Positions 17,480 to 25,905 of a DNA stretch of 64,000 nucleotides are shown here, piece by piece. Location: NCBI RefSeq assembly GCF_014287635.1, contig NZ_JACOPH010000003.1:62001-126000 (forward strand), written 5' to 3'. The position numbers and the translations under genes were made by a program. The stretch comes from Roseburia zhanii. GTDB lineage: Bacteria; Bacillota; Clostridia; Lachnospirales; Lachnospiraceae. The notes below the pieces were generated by a model. It saw only the letters and a list, made by a program, of their open reading frames with translations. It was not told where the DNA came from and ran no database searches. Every line of letters starts with the position of its first letter. Positions within the stretch are counted from its first letter, which is position 1.

Positions 17480-19576
17480 ATGTACAAAAGTTTTTCAATG
17501 GAACTTGCCGGAAGAACACTTACAGTAGATGTAAACAGAGTCGGCAAGCAGGCAAATGGATGTGCTTTTATGCACTATGGAGAAACAACCGTATTATCTA
17601 CGGCAACTGCTTCTGACAAACCAAGGGACGGAATTGATTTCTTCCCATTAAGTGTAGAATATGAAGAAAAATTATATTCTGTAGGAAAGATACCGGGAGG
17701 CTTTAATAAGAGAGAAGGAAAAGCATCAGAAAATGCAATTTTAACATCACGAGTAATTGATCGTCCGATGCGTCCGCTTTTCCCAAAAGATTACAGAAAT
17801 GATGTCACATTAAACAATATGGTAATGAGTGTAGATCCAGCCTGCAGACCAGAGTTAGTCGCAATGTTAGGTGCTGCGATCTCTACATGCATTTCCGATA
17901 TTCCATTTGATGGTCCTTGTGCCATGACACAGGTAGGAATGGTAGATGGAGAATTTATCATCAACCCTTCACAGGAACAGTGGGACAACGGAGATCTGAT
18001 GCTGACAGTTGCTTCTACTGCACAGAAAGTCATTATGATCGAAGCCGGAGCAAATGAGATTCCAGAAGATAAGATGATCGAAGCAATCTATAAAGCACAT
18101 GATATCAACCAGACGATCATCGCGTTTATCAATAAGATCGTAGCAGAAGTAGGAAAGCCAAAGCATGAATATACAAGCTGTGCGATCCCTGCTGAAATGT
18201 TTGAAGAAATGAAGAAGATTGTAACACCGGAAGAAATGGAAGTTGCAGTTTTCACAGATATGAAACAGGTCAGAGAAGAAAACATCCGCAATATCACAGA
18301 AAAATTTGCAGAGGCATTTGCAGAAAACGAAGAATGGTTAGCAGTATTAGATGAAGCTGTTTACCAGTACCAGAAAAAGACAGTCCGTAAGATGATCTTA
18401 AAAGACCATAAACGTCCGGACGGACGTGCGATCGATCAGATCCGTCCATTATCAGCAGAAGTTGATCTGATCCCTAGAGTACATGGTTCTGCGATGTTTA
18501 CCAGAGGACAGACACAGATCTGTGATGTTGTTACATTAGCTCCATTATCAGAAATCCAGAAAGTAGATGGCTTAGATGAGAATGTAACTTCCAAACGTTA
18601 TATGCATCATTACAATTTCCCATCTTACTCTGTAGGAGAAACAAAACCATCGAGAGGACCGGGACGTAGAGAGATCGGTCATGGTGCATTAGCAGAGCGT
18701 GCACTCATACCGGTACTTCCTTCAGAAGAGGAATTCCCATATACGATCCGTGCCGTATCGGAAACTTTTGAATCAAACGGTTCTACTTCCATGGCATCTA
18801 CATGTGCATCCTGTATGTCTTTAATGGCTGCCGGAGTACCGATCAAAGCTATGGTAGCTGGTATTTCCTGTGGACTTGTAACAGGAGAAACAGACGATGA
18901 TTACCTTGTACTTACAGATATTCAGGGATTAGAAGATTTCTTCGGAGATATGGACTTTAAAGTAACCGGAACGAAGAAAGGTATTACAGCGATCCAGATG
19001 GATATTAAGATCCATGGACTGACAAGACCGATCGTCGAAGAAGCGATTGCAAGAACAAGACAGGCCAGACTTTATATTATGGACGAGTGTATGTCAAAAG
19101 CAATCGCAGAGCCGAGAAAAGAAGTCAGCGAATATGCTCCTAAGATCATCCAGATCCAGATCGATCCGGCAAAGATCGGTGATGTTGTAGGCCAGAGAGG
19201 TAAGACGATCAACGAGATCATTGAGCGTACCGGTGTCAAGATCGATATTACAGATGAAGGATCTGTATCTGTATGCGGAACTGATAAAAAAGCAATGGAT
19301 GAAGCAGTTGACATGATTAAGATCATCACAACTGATTTTGAAGCTGGACAGATCTTTACAGGAAAAGTCATCAGCATCAAAGAATTTGGAGCATTTATCG
19401 AGTTTGCTCCATCAAAAGAAGGTATGGTTCACATTTCTAAGATCTCAAAGGAAAGAATCAACCGTGTAGAAGATGTTTTAACACTTGGCGATACCGTTAC
19501 TGTTGTATGCCTTGGAAAAGATAAGATGGGACGTATCAGTTTCTCTATGAAAGATGTTCCTGCAAAAGCAGAATAA
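17480..19576 (+). CDS. pnp: Polynucleotide phosphorylase
   Basis: PNPase degrades RNA 3' to 5' using phosphate and can add tails in reverse. The 698-residue protein has the first RNase PH domain (about 1-140), the helical linker, the second RNase PH domain (about 310-545, with GHGALAERAL and SSTSM-type catalytic loops, seen as NGSTSMAS), a KH domain (about 550-610, IGDVVGQRGKTINEI) and a C-terminal S1 domain (about 620-690, GKVISIKEFGAFIEF). I chose the ATG at 17480: AAGGAG (17467-17472) lies 7 bases upstream, whereas the in-frame ATG at 17474 is almost on top of it. A long structured leader precedes the gene. Confidence 0.97.
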   Translation: MYKSFSMELAGRTLTVDVNRVGKQANGCAFMHYGETTVLSTATASDKPRDGIDFFPLSVEYEEKLYSVGKIPGGFNKREGKASENAILTSRVIDRPMRPLFPKDYRNDVTLNNMVMSVDPACRPELVAMLGAAISTCISDIPFDGPCAMTQVGMVDGEFIINPSQEQWDNGDLMLTVASTAQKVIMIEAGANEIPEDKMIEAIYKAHDINQTIIAFINKIVAEVGKPKHEYTSCAIPAEMFEEMKKIVTPEEMEVAVFTDMKQVREENIRNITEKFAEAFAENEEWLAVLDEAVYQYQKKTVRKMILKDHKRPDGRAIDQIRPLSAEVDLIPRVHGSAMFTRGQTQICDVVTLAPLSEIQKVDGLDENVTSKRYMHHYNFPSYSVGETKPSRGPGRREIGHGALAERALIPVLPSEEEFPYTIRAVSETFESNGSTSMASTCASCMSLMAAGVPIKAMVAGISCGLVTGETDDDYLVLTDIQGLEDFFGDMDFKVTGTKKGITAIQMDIKIHGLTRPIVEEAIARTRQARLYIMDECMSKAIAEPRKEVSEYAPKIIQIQIDPAKIGDVVGQRGKTINEIIERTGVKIDITDEGSVSVCGTDKKAMDEAVDMIKIITTDFEAGQIFTGKVISIKEFGAFIEFAPSKEGMVHISKISKERINRVEDVLTLGDTVTVVCLGKDKMGRISFSMKDVPAKAE

Positions 19577-19592
19577 TCAGATAAAAAAACAG

Positions 19593-19627
19593 ACGGCAGT
19601 ATGCGTAAAAACGTGTACTGCCGTTTT
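19593..19627 (+). terminator. Terminator of pnp overlapping the next gene's first codon
   Basis: ACGGCAGTA (19593-19601) pairs perfectly with TACTGCCGT (19616-19624), followed by TTT. It begins 17 bases after the pnp stop. Its left arm ends on the A of the first possible ATG of the downstream subtilisin gene. Confidence 0.65.
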
Positions 19628-20560
19628 GGAACTCCTGAAGTTTATGCGCATAAACTAAAAGAAAAGGCATTTTATGCAATGGATCAGGTTCGGAAAAAGT
19701 TAAAAGCAGATTATGCACATAGAAAAAGGATCACCGGACGGGGAGTTACCGTTGCGGTCATGGATACCGGGATAGCAGTACATCCTGATTTTGATAACCG
19801 GATATTAAAATTTACCGACTTTACACAGGGAAGAACCCGGATATATGATGATAATGGACATGGGACGCATGTTGCAGGGATTATTGCAGGAAGTGGAAAG
19901 ATGAGCCGTGGTATTTATATGGGCATGGCACCGGAAAGCAATCTTTTTGTAATAAAAGTATTAGACCGGAAGGGAAATGGGAATACTTATCAGGTATTAA
20001 AAGCCATTGATCATGTGATCGAAAATAAAGAAAAATACAATATCCGTATTCTAAATATCTCCGTAGGAATGCTGCCAACTGCGGATGAAGAAGAGAAAAA
20101 GAATCTGATGCAGGCAGTAGAAAGAGCATGGAAATCCGGCATCGTCGTCGTTGCAGCAGCAGGCAATAACGGTCCGATGAAAAACAGTGTCACGATTCCG
20201 GGACAGTGCAGAAGTATTATAACTGTTGGAAGTATTGATGATTATATGGGACAGAAAAAAGGATTGAAAAAAGGCTATAGCGGCAGAGGCCCGACAGAAT
20301 GTTGTGTGGTTAAGCCGGAGATCTTAGCTCCTGGGACATCGGTAAAGAGCTGTTCGCTTCGTGGAAATGCCTATGAGATCAAAAGCGGTACTTCGATGTC
20401 TGCACCTGTGATCTCGGGAGCATTGGCATTATTATTACAGAAATATCCGGCTATGACACCTGCGGAAGTAAAGCTGCGTCTATATGAAAGAGCGGTCAAA
20501 TTAGAAGAAGCAGGTGGACGGAATTATTGGGGAGTTGTCTATTTAAACAGGTTATTATAG
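19601..20560 (+). CDS. Subtilisin-like S8 serine peptidase without signal peptide
   Basis: The 319-residue protein contains the complete S8 triad: D55 in AVMDTGIAVHPDF, H87 in NGHGTHVAG and S265 in GTSMSAP, with the oxyanion Asn in AAAGNNGP. There is no signal peptide, membrane segment or clear prodomain, so a cytoplasmic role like that of intracellular subtilisins is likely. The start is uncertain: the ATG at 19601 has no ribosome binding site and lies in the terminator stem. The in-frame ATG at 19679 (MDQVRKKL) leaves the whole catalytic domain intact and may be the real start. The gene lies 22 bases before the cardiolipin synthase gene and is probably co-transcribed with it. Confidence 0.85.
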   Translation: MRKNVYCRFGTPEVYAHKLKEKAFYAMDQVRKKLKADYAHRKRITGRGVTVAVMDTGIAVHPDFDNRILKFTDFTQGRTRIYDDNGHGTHVAGIIAGSGKMSRGIYMGMAPESNLFVIKVLDRKGNGNTYQVLKAIDHVIENKEKYNIRILNISVGMLPTADEEEKKNLMQAVERAWKSGIVVVAAAGNNGPMKNSVTIPGQCRSIITVGSIDDYMGQKKGLKKGYSGRGPTECCVVKPEILAPGTSVKSCSLRGNAYEIKSGTSMSAPVISGALALLLQKYPAMTPAEVKLRLYERAVKLEEAGGRNYWGVVYLNRLL

Positions 20561-20582
20561 AGGTAGTTACAGGGAGAGAAAG

Positions 20583-22127
20583 ATGAAACAGATCAAAAAA
20601 ATTACAAGTATTCTATTAAGTCGTCTTTTTATGGCAGCGGTTGCGATTTTTGTACAGTTTGGATGGATTTTTCTGACATTATATCATTTTAGCCTGAATT
20701 ATACATTCGTAGATATCTGTATCCGTATTTTAGCCGTGATCGTTGCACTGAAAGTTATAAATAACTGGTCAAATCCATATTATAAGCTGGCATGGACATT
20801 TATCATCCTTTTATTCCCACTGTTTGGGATATGCCTGTATTTAGTATTTGGAAGGTCCGAACTGACAAAAAGGACACAGGAACGTATGGATCTTATGCAT
20901 CTGGAGATTACGGAATGTTTAAAGGAAGATCCGCTTGCCATACGGGAATTAAAAGCAGCCGATAAAGAAGCAGCCATGCAGTCAAAATATATCCACGATC
21001 TGGCACAGGCTCCGCTTTACCGGAATTCCAAAACAAAATATTATGCCTGTGGTGAGGATATGTTTCAAGACATGTTAGGGGCGATGGAGCGGGCGAAAGA
21101 CTTTATTTTCCTTGAATATTTTATCATTGCAGAAGGAAATATGTTAGAAAAAGTATTAGCTGTCTTAGAACGCAAAGTAAGAGAAGGCGTAAAAGTGCGT
21201 CTGATCTATGATGATGTCGGTTCGATCAAGACGATACCGCCACATTTTAAGAAGCGGCTGTCTGATATGGGGATTTCCTGTGCTGTATTCAATCCATTCC
21301 GCCCGATCTTGTCTATCATATTAAATAACAGGGATCACCGTAAGATTCTAGTCGTGGATGGACAGGTCGGATTCACCGGTGGGATCAATATTGCCGATGA
21401 ATATATCAATGAAAAAGTGCGTTTTGGATATTGGAAAGATACCGGTATTGAGATCAAAGGAGAAGCTGTCTGGAGTCTTACGACAATGTTTTTAGAGATG
21501 TGGAACTACATTAACCAGACCAAAGAAGATTACTATCAGTATCTTCCGGATATTTATAATAAAAAGATTAATCCAAAAGACGGTTATGTACAGCCATATG
21601 GAGATACGCCGTTAGACCATGAAAACGTGGGTGAAAATGTCTATCTGAATATGATCAATCGTGCCAAAAAGTACGTTTATATCTATACTCCGTACCTGAT
21701 CGTAGATAATGAGATGACCGTTGCACTTGAAAATGCTGCAAAATGTGGCGTAGATGTCAGGATCGTGACACCGGGGATACCGGATAAAAAACTGATCTTT
21801 CTGCTGACACAGTCCTATTATGAACAACTGATCTTAAATGGTGTAAAAATCTATCAGTACACGCCCGGATTTTTACATGGAAAGTGTTTTGTCTGTGACG
21901 ATAAGATCGCAACTGTGGGGACGATCAATTTAGATTACAGAAGTCTGTATCTGCATTTTGAATGTGGTGTATTTATGTACCGTTCGCAGGCAGTCATGGA
22001 ATTAAAACAGGATGTATTAGATACGATCGCAGGTTCTAAGCAGATCACGCTGGACTTTTGCAGGAACAGAAATATTTTTAGCAAACTGCTGCAGAGTATT
22101 TTGCGGTTATTTGCACCGCTTTTATAA
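20583..22127 (+). CDS. cls: Cardiolipin synthase
   Basis: This enzyme condenses two phosphatidylglycerols to cardiolipin at the membrane. The 514-residue protein has two N-terminal membrane segments (about 10-35 and 45-90, with the PLDc_N sequence NPYYKLAWTFIILLFPLFG) and two phospholipase D motifs: H252-x-K-x4-D (DHRKILVVD, then GFTGGINIADEY) and H432-x-K (FLHGKCFVCDD, then TVGTINLDYRS). Length and order are typical of bacterial Cls. GGGAGAG lies just before the ATG. It ends head-to-head with a carboxypeptidase gene on the other strand, separated by a strong shared hairpin. Confidence 0.93.
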   Translation: MKQIKKITSILLSRLFMAAVAIFVQFGWIFLTLYHFSLNYTFVDICIRILAVIVALKVINNWSNPYYKLAWTFIILLFPLFGICLYLVFGRSELTKRTQERMDLMHLEITECLKEDPLAIRELKAADKEAAMQSKYIHDLAQAPLYRNSKTKYYACGEDMFQDMLGAMERAKDFIFLEYFIIAEGNMLEKVLAVLERKVREGVKVRLIYDDVGSIKTIPPHFKKRLSDMGISCAVFNPFRPILSIILNNRDHRKILVVDGQVGFTGGINIADEYINEKVRFGYWKDTGIEIKGEAVWSLTTMFLEMWNYINQTKEDYYQYLPDIYNKKINPKDGYVQPYGDTPLDHENVGENVYLNMINRAKKYVYIYTPYLIVDNEMTVALENAAKCGVDVRIVTPGIPDKKLIFLLTQSYYEQLILNGVKIYQYTPGFLHGKCFVCDDKIATVGTINLDYRSLYLHFECGVFMYRSQAVMELKQDVLDTIAGSKQITLDFCRNRNIFSKLLQSILRLFAPLL

Positions 22128-22128
22128 A

Positions 22129-22170
22129 CAATGTATGCCCGAAAGTTTTTCGTTTTTCGGGCATACATTG
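22129..22170. terminator. Bidirectional terminator-like hairpin
   Basis: A 16-bp perfect stem (22129-22144 with 22155-22170, core ATGCCCGAAA/TTTCGGGCAT) lies between two convergent genes. Neither side has a long external T-run, so termination efficiency is uncertain. Confidence 0.65.
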
Positions 22171-22192
22171 CTCAAAAGTAACGGTTCTATAC

Positions 22193-23389
22193 TTAAGAAA
22201 AATAAAAACGGAGAACCTTTTGCATATAATCAGCAAATACCGCCTGAATCATATCTTTTTTTGCAATGATATCCGTCGAACCAAGTTCTTTTTCTCCAAT
22301 CCGGTAAACCGCTTCTCCGATCTTATCCCCTTTTTTGACAGGAGCAGTTACAGAATCCGGGAGAGAAAGGACTTTTTCTATCGAACTAAAATCCATGTCA
22401 TCACAGGAAAGATACTGAAATTCATTGTGATATTCGATCGGAAGGGTGTCCGTTGTTCCCTTTTTTACCGGAATATCCGGCAGGGATTCCTGATTTTTGT
22501 CAGTATAGATACGGCATTTGGAAAAACCGTAATTTAACAGGGAGGCAGCATCCGAAAAACGGTCTTTCGGTGTAGGTGCACCCATGATCACAGCGATCAG
22601 TTCCATGCCGTCTTTTTTTGCGGTAGCAGAAAGACAGAATTTTGCAAGGCTGGTAGAGCCGGTTTTTAAGCCGGTCGCATATTCATACTGGCGGATCAGT
22701 TTATTTGTATTTGTAAGACCAAATTCAGAAGAACCTTTTGCCGTTACGTGGGTGATCGTATCCATCCAGATCGTGCAGTAATCATGGATCTGCGGATGAT
22801 GGATCGTTAATTCCCTTGACATCAGTGCAATGTCGTGGGCACTTGTTAAGTGATTATCGGTATCAAGACCGCAGCAGTTGATAAATGTGGTATCTTTCAT
22901 GCCAAGTGCGGCAGCTTTTTTGTTCATTTGTGCCACAAAGGCTTCTTCACTGCCACTGATAAATTCAGCCATGGCAACAGAAGCATCATTTGCACTTGCA
23001 ATGCTGATGCATTTGATCATTGTTTCTACATCCTGCCTTTCTCCGGTTTCTAAAAATACCTGAGAACCGCCCATACTAGCAGCATGTTCAGAAACAGTGA
23101 CCGTATCGGTTAATGTGATATTTCCTTTTTCAAGTGCTTCAAAGATCAGAAGAAGCGTCATGATCTTTGTGACACTTGCAGGCGGGCGGCGTGTGTGGGA
23201 ATCTTTTTCATAGATGATCGTTCCGGTAGATGCCTCCATCAAAACAGCACTAGGAGCCGTGATCGTCACTTCAGCAGAAGAAGATTCTGTGGCGGGAACT
23301 TCTTTTGTGTTAGAAATGAGCGAAGGCAGGGGCAGGATAGAACAGATCAGAAGGTGCAGGCAAAGGAATACAGATAAAATCGGTTGCAT
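22193..23389 (-). CDS. D-alanyl-D-alanine carboxypeptidase (PBP5/DacF type)
   Basis: The 398-residue protein is a secreted low-molecular-weight PBP that removes the terminal D-Ala from wall pentapeptides. It has an N-terminal hydrophobic signal (about 1-26), the SxxK motif with S72/K75 (ASVTKIMT), SAN (SIASANDAS) and KTG (LKTGSTSLAKF), followed by the C-terminal beta domain (DTLPIEYHNEF and GDKIGEAVYRIGEKEL). The start at 23389 is set by GGAGG upstream; the frame is open a further 29 codons but those residues precede the ribosome binding site. A consensus TATAAT lies at 23426-23421 with a poor -35. A second member of the family, also S72/K75, is encoded 7 kb away. Confidence 0.92.
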   Translation of the reverse strand: MQPILSVFLCLHLLICSILPLPSLISNTKEVPATESSSAEVTITAPSAVLMEASTGTIIYEKDSHTRRPPASVTKIMTLLLIFEALEKGNITLTDTVTVSEHAASMGGSQVFLETGERQDVETMIKCISIASANDASVAMAEFISGSEEAFVAQMNKKAAALGMKDTTFINCCGLDTDNHLTSAHDIALMSRELTIHHPQIHDYCTIWMDTITHVTAKGSSEFGLTNTNKLIRQYEYATGLKTGSTSLAKFCLSATAKKDGMELIAVIMGAPTPKDRFSDAASLLNYGFSKCRIYTDKNQESLPDIPVKKGTTDTLPIEYHNEFQYLSCDDMDFSSIEKVLSLPDSVTAPVKKGDKIGEAVYRIGEKELGSTDIIAKKDMIQAVFADYMQKVLRFYFS

Positions 23390-23537
23390 ATAAAACCTCC
23401 GGAAGTCATAACAAATCTCTATTATAATGTAGGCTGTTTTGTAAAAATTATGACCACAACTTGAAATTTTCCTCAAAATAACTTAGAATGAAATCTATAT
23501 GCAAAATGTATAAAAACTTATAAAGAACGGATCATAT

Positions 23538-24287
23538 ATGGAATTAACAGTGAAATTAGAAGCATTTGAGGGACCGTTAGATCTGCTCCTTCATCTGTTA
23601 GAAAAGAATAAAGTCAATATTTATGATATCCCGATCGTAGAGATCACAAACCAATACTTAGAATATATCAGGGAAATGCAGCGGCAGGATTTAAATATCA
23701 TGAGTGAATTTTTAGTCATGGCAGCAACCCTGATCGCTATCAAGTCCAAAATGCTTCTGCCAAAAGAAGTGACAGAGGAAGAAGAGGAGGAAGATCCAAG
23801 GGCAGAACTTGTGCAGCAGTTATTAGAATATAAGATGTATAAGTGTATGTCTTACGAATTAAAAGACCGTCAGACCGATGCTGGGAAAGTGCTCTTTAAA
23901 CAGCCAACCGTTCCAAAAGAAGTTTTAGCATACGAAGCACCGGTAGATTTAGAAGAACTGATGGCAGATCTGACCTTGAATAAGCTGAATGATATTTTTC
24001 AGTCCGTCATGCGCAGACAGGAAAATAAAATAGACAGAGTCCGTGCAGGATTTGGCAAAATAGAAAAAGAAGAAGTGTCCCTTCCTGATAAAATGGCATA
24101 TTTAGAGCAGTATGCCATTGCACACAGACATTTTTCTTTTCGGAATCTGTTAGAATCCCAGAGCAGTAAAATGGAAGTCATTGTCAGCTTTCTTGCTATA
24201 TTAGAATTGATGAAAACAGGAAAGATTTCCATCAGGCAGGAGAATCTGTTTGACGATATTGAGATCGAATCGAAGATATGTGCATGA
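23538..24287 (+). CDS. scpA: Segregation and condensation protein A (kleisin)
   Basis: ScpA bridges the SMC dimer heads and, with ScpB, forms the bacterial condensin that organises newly replicated origins. The 249-residue protein begins with the conserved ELTVKLEAFEGPLDLLLHLLEKNKVNIYDIPI motif region (split here as VKLEAFEGPLDLLLHLL and NKVNIYDIPI), has an acidic middle, and ends in the winged-helix segment that binds SMC (VVSFLAILELMK-like, seen as VSFLAILELMKTGKISIRQ). The ribosome binding site is weak. scpB follows 12 bases later. smc itself is not in the window. Confidence 0.95.
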   Translation: MELTVKLEAFEGPLDLLLHLLEKNKVNIYDIPIVEITNQYLEYIREMQRQDLNIMSEFLVMAATLIAIKSKMLLPKEVTEEEEEEDPRAELVQQLLEYKMYKCMSYELKDRQTDAGKVLFKQPTVPKEVLAYEAPVDLEELMADLTLNKLNDIFQSVMRRQENKIDRVRAGFGKIEKEEVSLPDKMAYLEQYAIAHRHFSFRNLLESQSSKMEVIVSFLAILELMKTGKISIRQENLFDDIEIESKICA

Positions 24288-24299
24288 TGAGGTATGAAA

Positions 24300-24857
24300 A
24301 TGGAAGATAAGAAATATAAAACGATCATAGAATCAATTCTTTTTACCATGGGTAATTCCGTAGAACTTGATAAGATCGCAGCAGCAATCGAATTAGACAG
24401 AGCAGAAACAAAGCGTCTGATCTTAGAACTTTCAAAAGAGTATGAAGAAAATGACAGAGGGATGCGGATCATCGAATTAGATGAATCCTATCAGATGTGC
24501 ACAAGCCAGAATACTTATGAATATCTGATCCGTATTGCAAAACAGCCCAAAAAATACGTGTTGACCGATGTTCTTTTAGAAACGCTTTCGATCATTGCCT
24601 ATAAACAGCCGGTAACAAAAGCTGAGATCGAAAAGATCCGCGGTGTTTCCTGTGACCACGCTGTCAGCAAATTAGTCGAATACAATTTAGTCAGTGAATT
24701 AGGAAGATTAGATGCACCGGGACGGCCGATGCTGTTTGGAACAACAGAAGAATTTCTACGCAGTTTCGGTATCCATTCCTTAGAAGAACTGCCGGAAATG
24801 AGTTCTGTACAGTTAGAAGAATTTAAGCAGGAGGCAGAAGCAGAGGTGCAGATTTAA
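24300..24857 (+). CDS. scpB: Segregation and condensation protein B
   Basis: ScpB binds the middle of ScpA as a dimer of tandem winged helices. The 185-residue protein shows the first winged helix (TIIESILFTMGNSVELDKIA), the second (LETLSIIAYKQPVTKAEIEKIRG) and the conserved GRPMLFGTTEEFLRSFGI near the C-terminus. I prefer the ATG at 24300, 7 bases after GAGG (24289-24292); the in-frame ATG at 24294 is only one base from it. The gene lies directly after scpA and ends about 50 bases before a tRNA gene that has its own promoter. Confidence 0.95.
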   Translation: MEDKKYKTIIESILFTMGNSVELDKIAAAIELDRAETKRLILELSKEYEENDRGMRIIELDESYQMCTSQNTYEYLIRIAKQPKKYVLTDVLLETLSIIAYKQPVTKAEIEKIRGVSCDHAVSKLVEYNLVSELGRLDAPGRPMLFGTTEEFLRSFGIHSLEELPEMSSVQLEEFKQEAEAEVQI

Positions 24858-24869
24858 GGGATATTTTTG

Positions 24870-24899
24870 TTGAATATCAGATATAAGATATGTTATAAT
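24870..24899 (+). promoter_or_regulatory. Promoter of tRNA-Pro
   Basis: A perfect TATAAT (24894-24899), preceded by TG one base away (extended -10), lies 10 bases before the tRNA. TTGAAT (24870-24875) is the -35 at an 18-base spacing. Confidence 0.75.
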
Positions 24900-24908
24900 G
24901 AATGTCTG

Positions 24909-24983
24909 CGGGGTATGGCTCAGTTTGGTCAGAGCGCACGGCTGGGGGCCGTGAGGTCGCAGGTTCGAATCCTGTTACCCCGA
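24909..24983 (+). tRNA. tRNA-Pro (anticodon GGG)
   Basis: The 75-base sequence folds as a full cloverleaf: acceptor CGGGGTA/TACCCCG, D stem GCTC/GAGC, anticodon stem CACGG/CCGTG with loop CTGGGGG (anticodon GGG), T stem GCAGG/CCTGT with loop TTCGAAT, and discriminator A. The C1-G72 pair is typical of bacterial tRNA-Pro. CCA is not encoded and must be added after transcription. It reads CCC and CCU codons. Confidence 0.95.
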
Positions 24984-24992
24984 TGAGTGGAT

Positions 24993-25050
24993 ACAGCCGG
25001 AAACGTAGATTTAATGATGAGATCATGGGTTTCCGGCTGTTTTTATTTTA
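24993..25050. terminator. Terminator of tRNA-Pro, shared with the convergent Uma2 gene
   Basis: ACAGCCGGAAAC (24993-25004) pairs with GTTTCCGGCTGT (25029-25040), followed by TTTTATTTT. The T-run contains the stop codon of the Uma2 gene on the other strand. Confidence 0.85.
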
Positions 25051-25588
25051 ATAATTCAGCAATGTTAATTGTCAGATCATCATAAATGCATACCTGTATA
25101 TCATCATCGAAGCAGTATTGATCGGTGAGAGCTTCTTTTTCAAAATCATAGACATTTACAATTCTTGTACGAGGATTTACGATCCAGTATTCACGCACAC
25201 CTGCAGAGCGGTATTTGAATAATTTTATACTATAATCAATCCGTTTGGTGCTGGGAGATGCAATCTCAATGATCCAGTCAGGAGCACCGTTGCAGCCTTT
25301 ATCATCTAATTTGTCATTATCGCAAATGACGGATATATCTGGCTCTACATAGTTTCTGTCATCTGCATTTAGAAAAACAGCAAATGGAGCAGGATAAACC
25401 TTGCAAACTCCCTTATTTTTCTTGATATAGTCAGTGATCTTGTAGTGAAGTTCAGAAACAAGTTCCTGATGCAGTCTGTTTGGCGGGGCCATATCATAAA
25501 TAACACCATCAATCAGTTCTGCCCGCTGTCCTTCTGGAAGTGAGTAGATGTAATCAGTTGTATAAGTGTTTTCTTTTGGCAATGGCAT
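25043..25588 (-). CDS. Uma2 family (DUF820) putative endonuclease
   Basis: The 181-residue protein matches the Uma2/DUF820 family, which has a PD-(D/E)xK nuclease fold. Seen here are the early GQRAELIDGVIYDM segment, YVEPDISVICDND in the middle and APDWIIEIASPSTKR, giving the D and ExA positions of the core, followed by YREYW-like strands (VREYWIVNP). Activity and target are unknown for almost all members. I chose the ATG at 25588 because GGAG lies 8 bases before it; an in-frame ATG six bases earlier is too close. It has its own promoter and lies between a tRNA and a MarR gene, a plausible accessory insertion. No partner gene is adjacent. Confidence 0.85.
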   Translation of the reverse strand: MPLPKENTYTTDYIYSLPEGQRAELIDGVIYDMAPPNRLHQELVSELHYKITDYIKKNKGVCKVYPAPFAVFLNADDRNYVEPDISVICDNDKLDDKGCNGAPDWIIEIASPSTKRIDYSIKLFKYRSAGVREYWIVNPRTRIVNVYDFEKEALTDQYCFDDDIQVCIYDDLTINIAELLK

Positions 25589-25633
25589 ATGCATATCTCC
25601 TTTAAAAATGCTTTTTGTTCAGATATTTTTATC

Positions 25634-25690
25634 AGTAACATCGTAATTGATTGATAAGAAAATAGTAACATCGAAATATGAAAATTTCAA
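25634..25690 (-). promoter_or_regulatory. Promoter of the Uma2 gene with direct repeats
   Basis: On the minus strand TTGAAA (25690-25685) and TACTAT (25667-25662) are 17 bases apart. The 10-bp sequence AGTAACATCG occurs twice on the plus strand (25634-25643 and 25664-25673), 30 bp apart, the second overlapping the -10. The repeats could be a regulator site. Confidence 0.45.
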
Positions 25691-25723
25691 TAGAAGGAAC
25701 CGGAAATCATATTTTCCATAAAA

Positions 25724-25741
25724 TTCTTAAGAAACGTTTCT
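25724..25741. promoter_or_regulatory. Overlapping palindromes, candidate operator
   Basis: TTCTTAAGAA (25724-25733) and AGAAACGTTTCT (25730-25741) are both perfect palindromes and overlap. The second has the central CG of LacI/CcpA-type operators but is an incomplete match to the catabolite-response consensus. They lie 30 bp upstream of the marR -35 and upstream of the divergent Uma2 promoter. Confidence 0.35.
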
Positions 25742-25771
25742 AAAAAATCTATAAATTCCAATATTCCCATA

Positions 25772-25800
25772 TTGACACCTTTAAACACCGGTGCTATTAT
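25772..25800 (+). promoter_or_regulatory. Promoter of the marR-ABC exporter operon
   Basis: Perfect TTGACA (25772-25777) and TATTAT (25795-25800) with a 17-base spacer, about 106 bases before the marR start. Confidence 0.75.
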
Positions 25801-25831
25801 CACTTACGCACATAAATAATTAACAATGCAA

Positions 25832-25853
25832 AATATTTCCAAGTAGAAATATT
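25832..25853 (+). promoter_or_regulatory. Candidate MarR operator
   Basis: AATATTTC (25832-25839) and GAAATATT (25846-25853) form an 8-bp inverted repeat separated by six bases, just downstream of the predicted transcription start. Size and position fit autorepression by the MarR protein encoded next. Confidence 0.5.
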
Positions 25854-25905
25854 GCAATCGTTAAAAAGAACACATAAACGATCATATCCTATCGGAGGTG
25901 ACAAC

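Noticed and set aside
24909..24983. tRNA-Pro as attachment site of an integrative element
   Set aside because: No integrase gene and no duplicated tRNA 3' end are visible downstream within the window.
25730..25741. AGAAACGTTTCT as a CcpA catabolite-response site
   Set aside because: It is a perfect palindrome with a central CG, but it misses several consensus positions, including the flanking TG. I list it only as a candidate operator.
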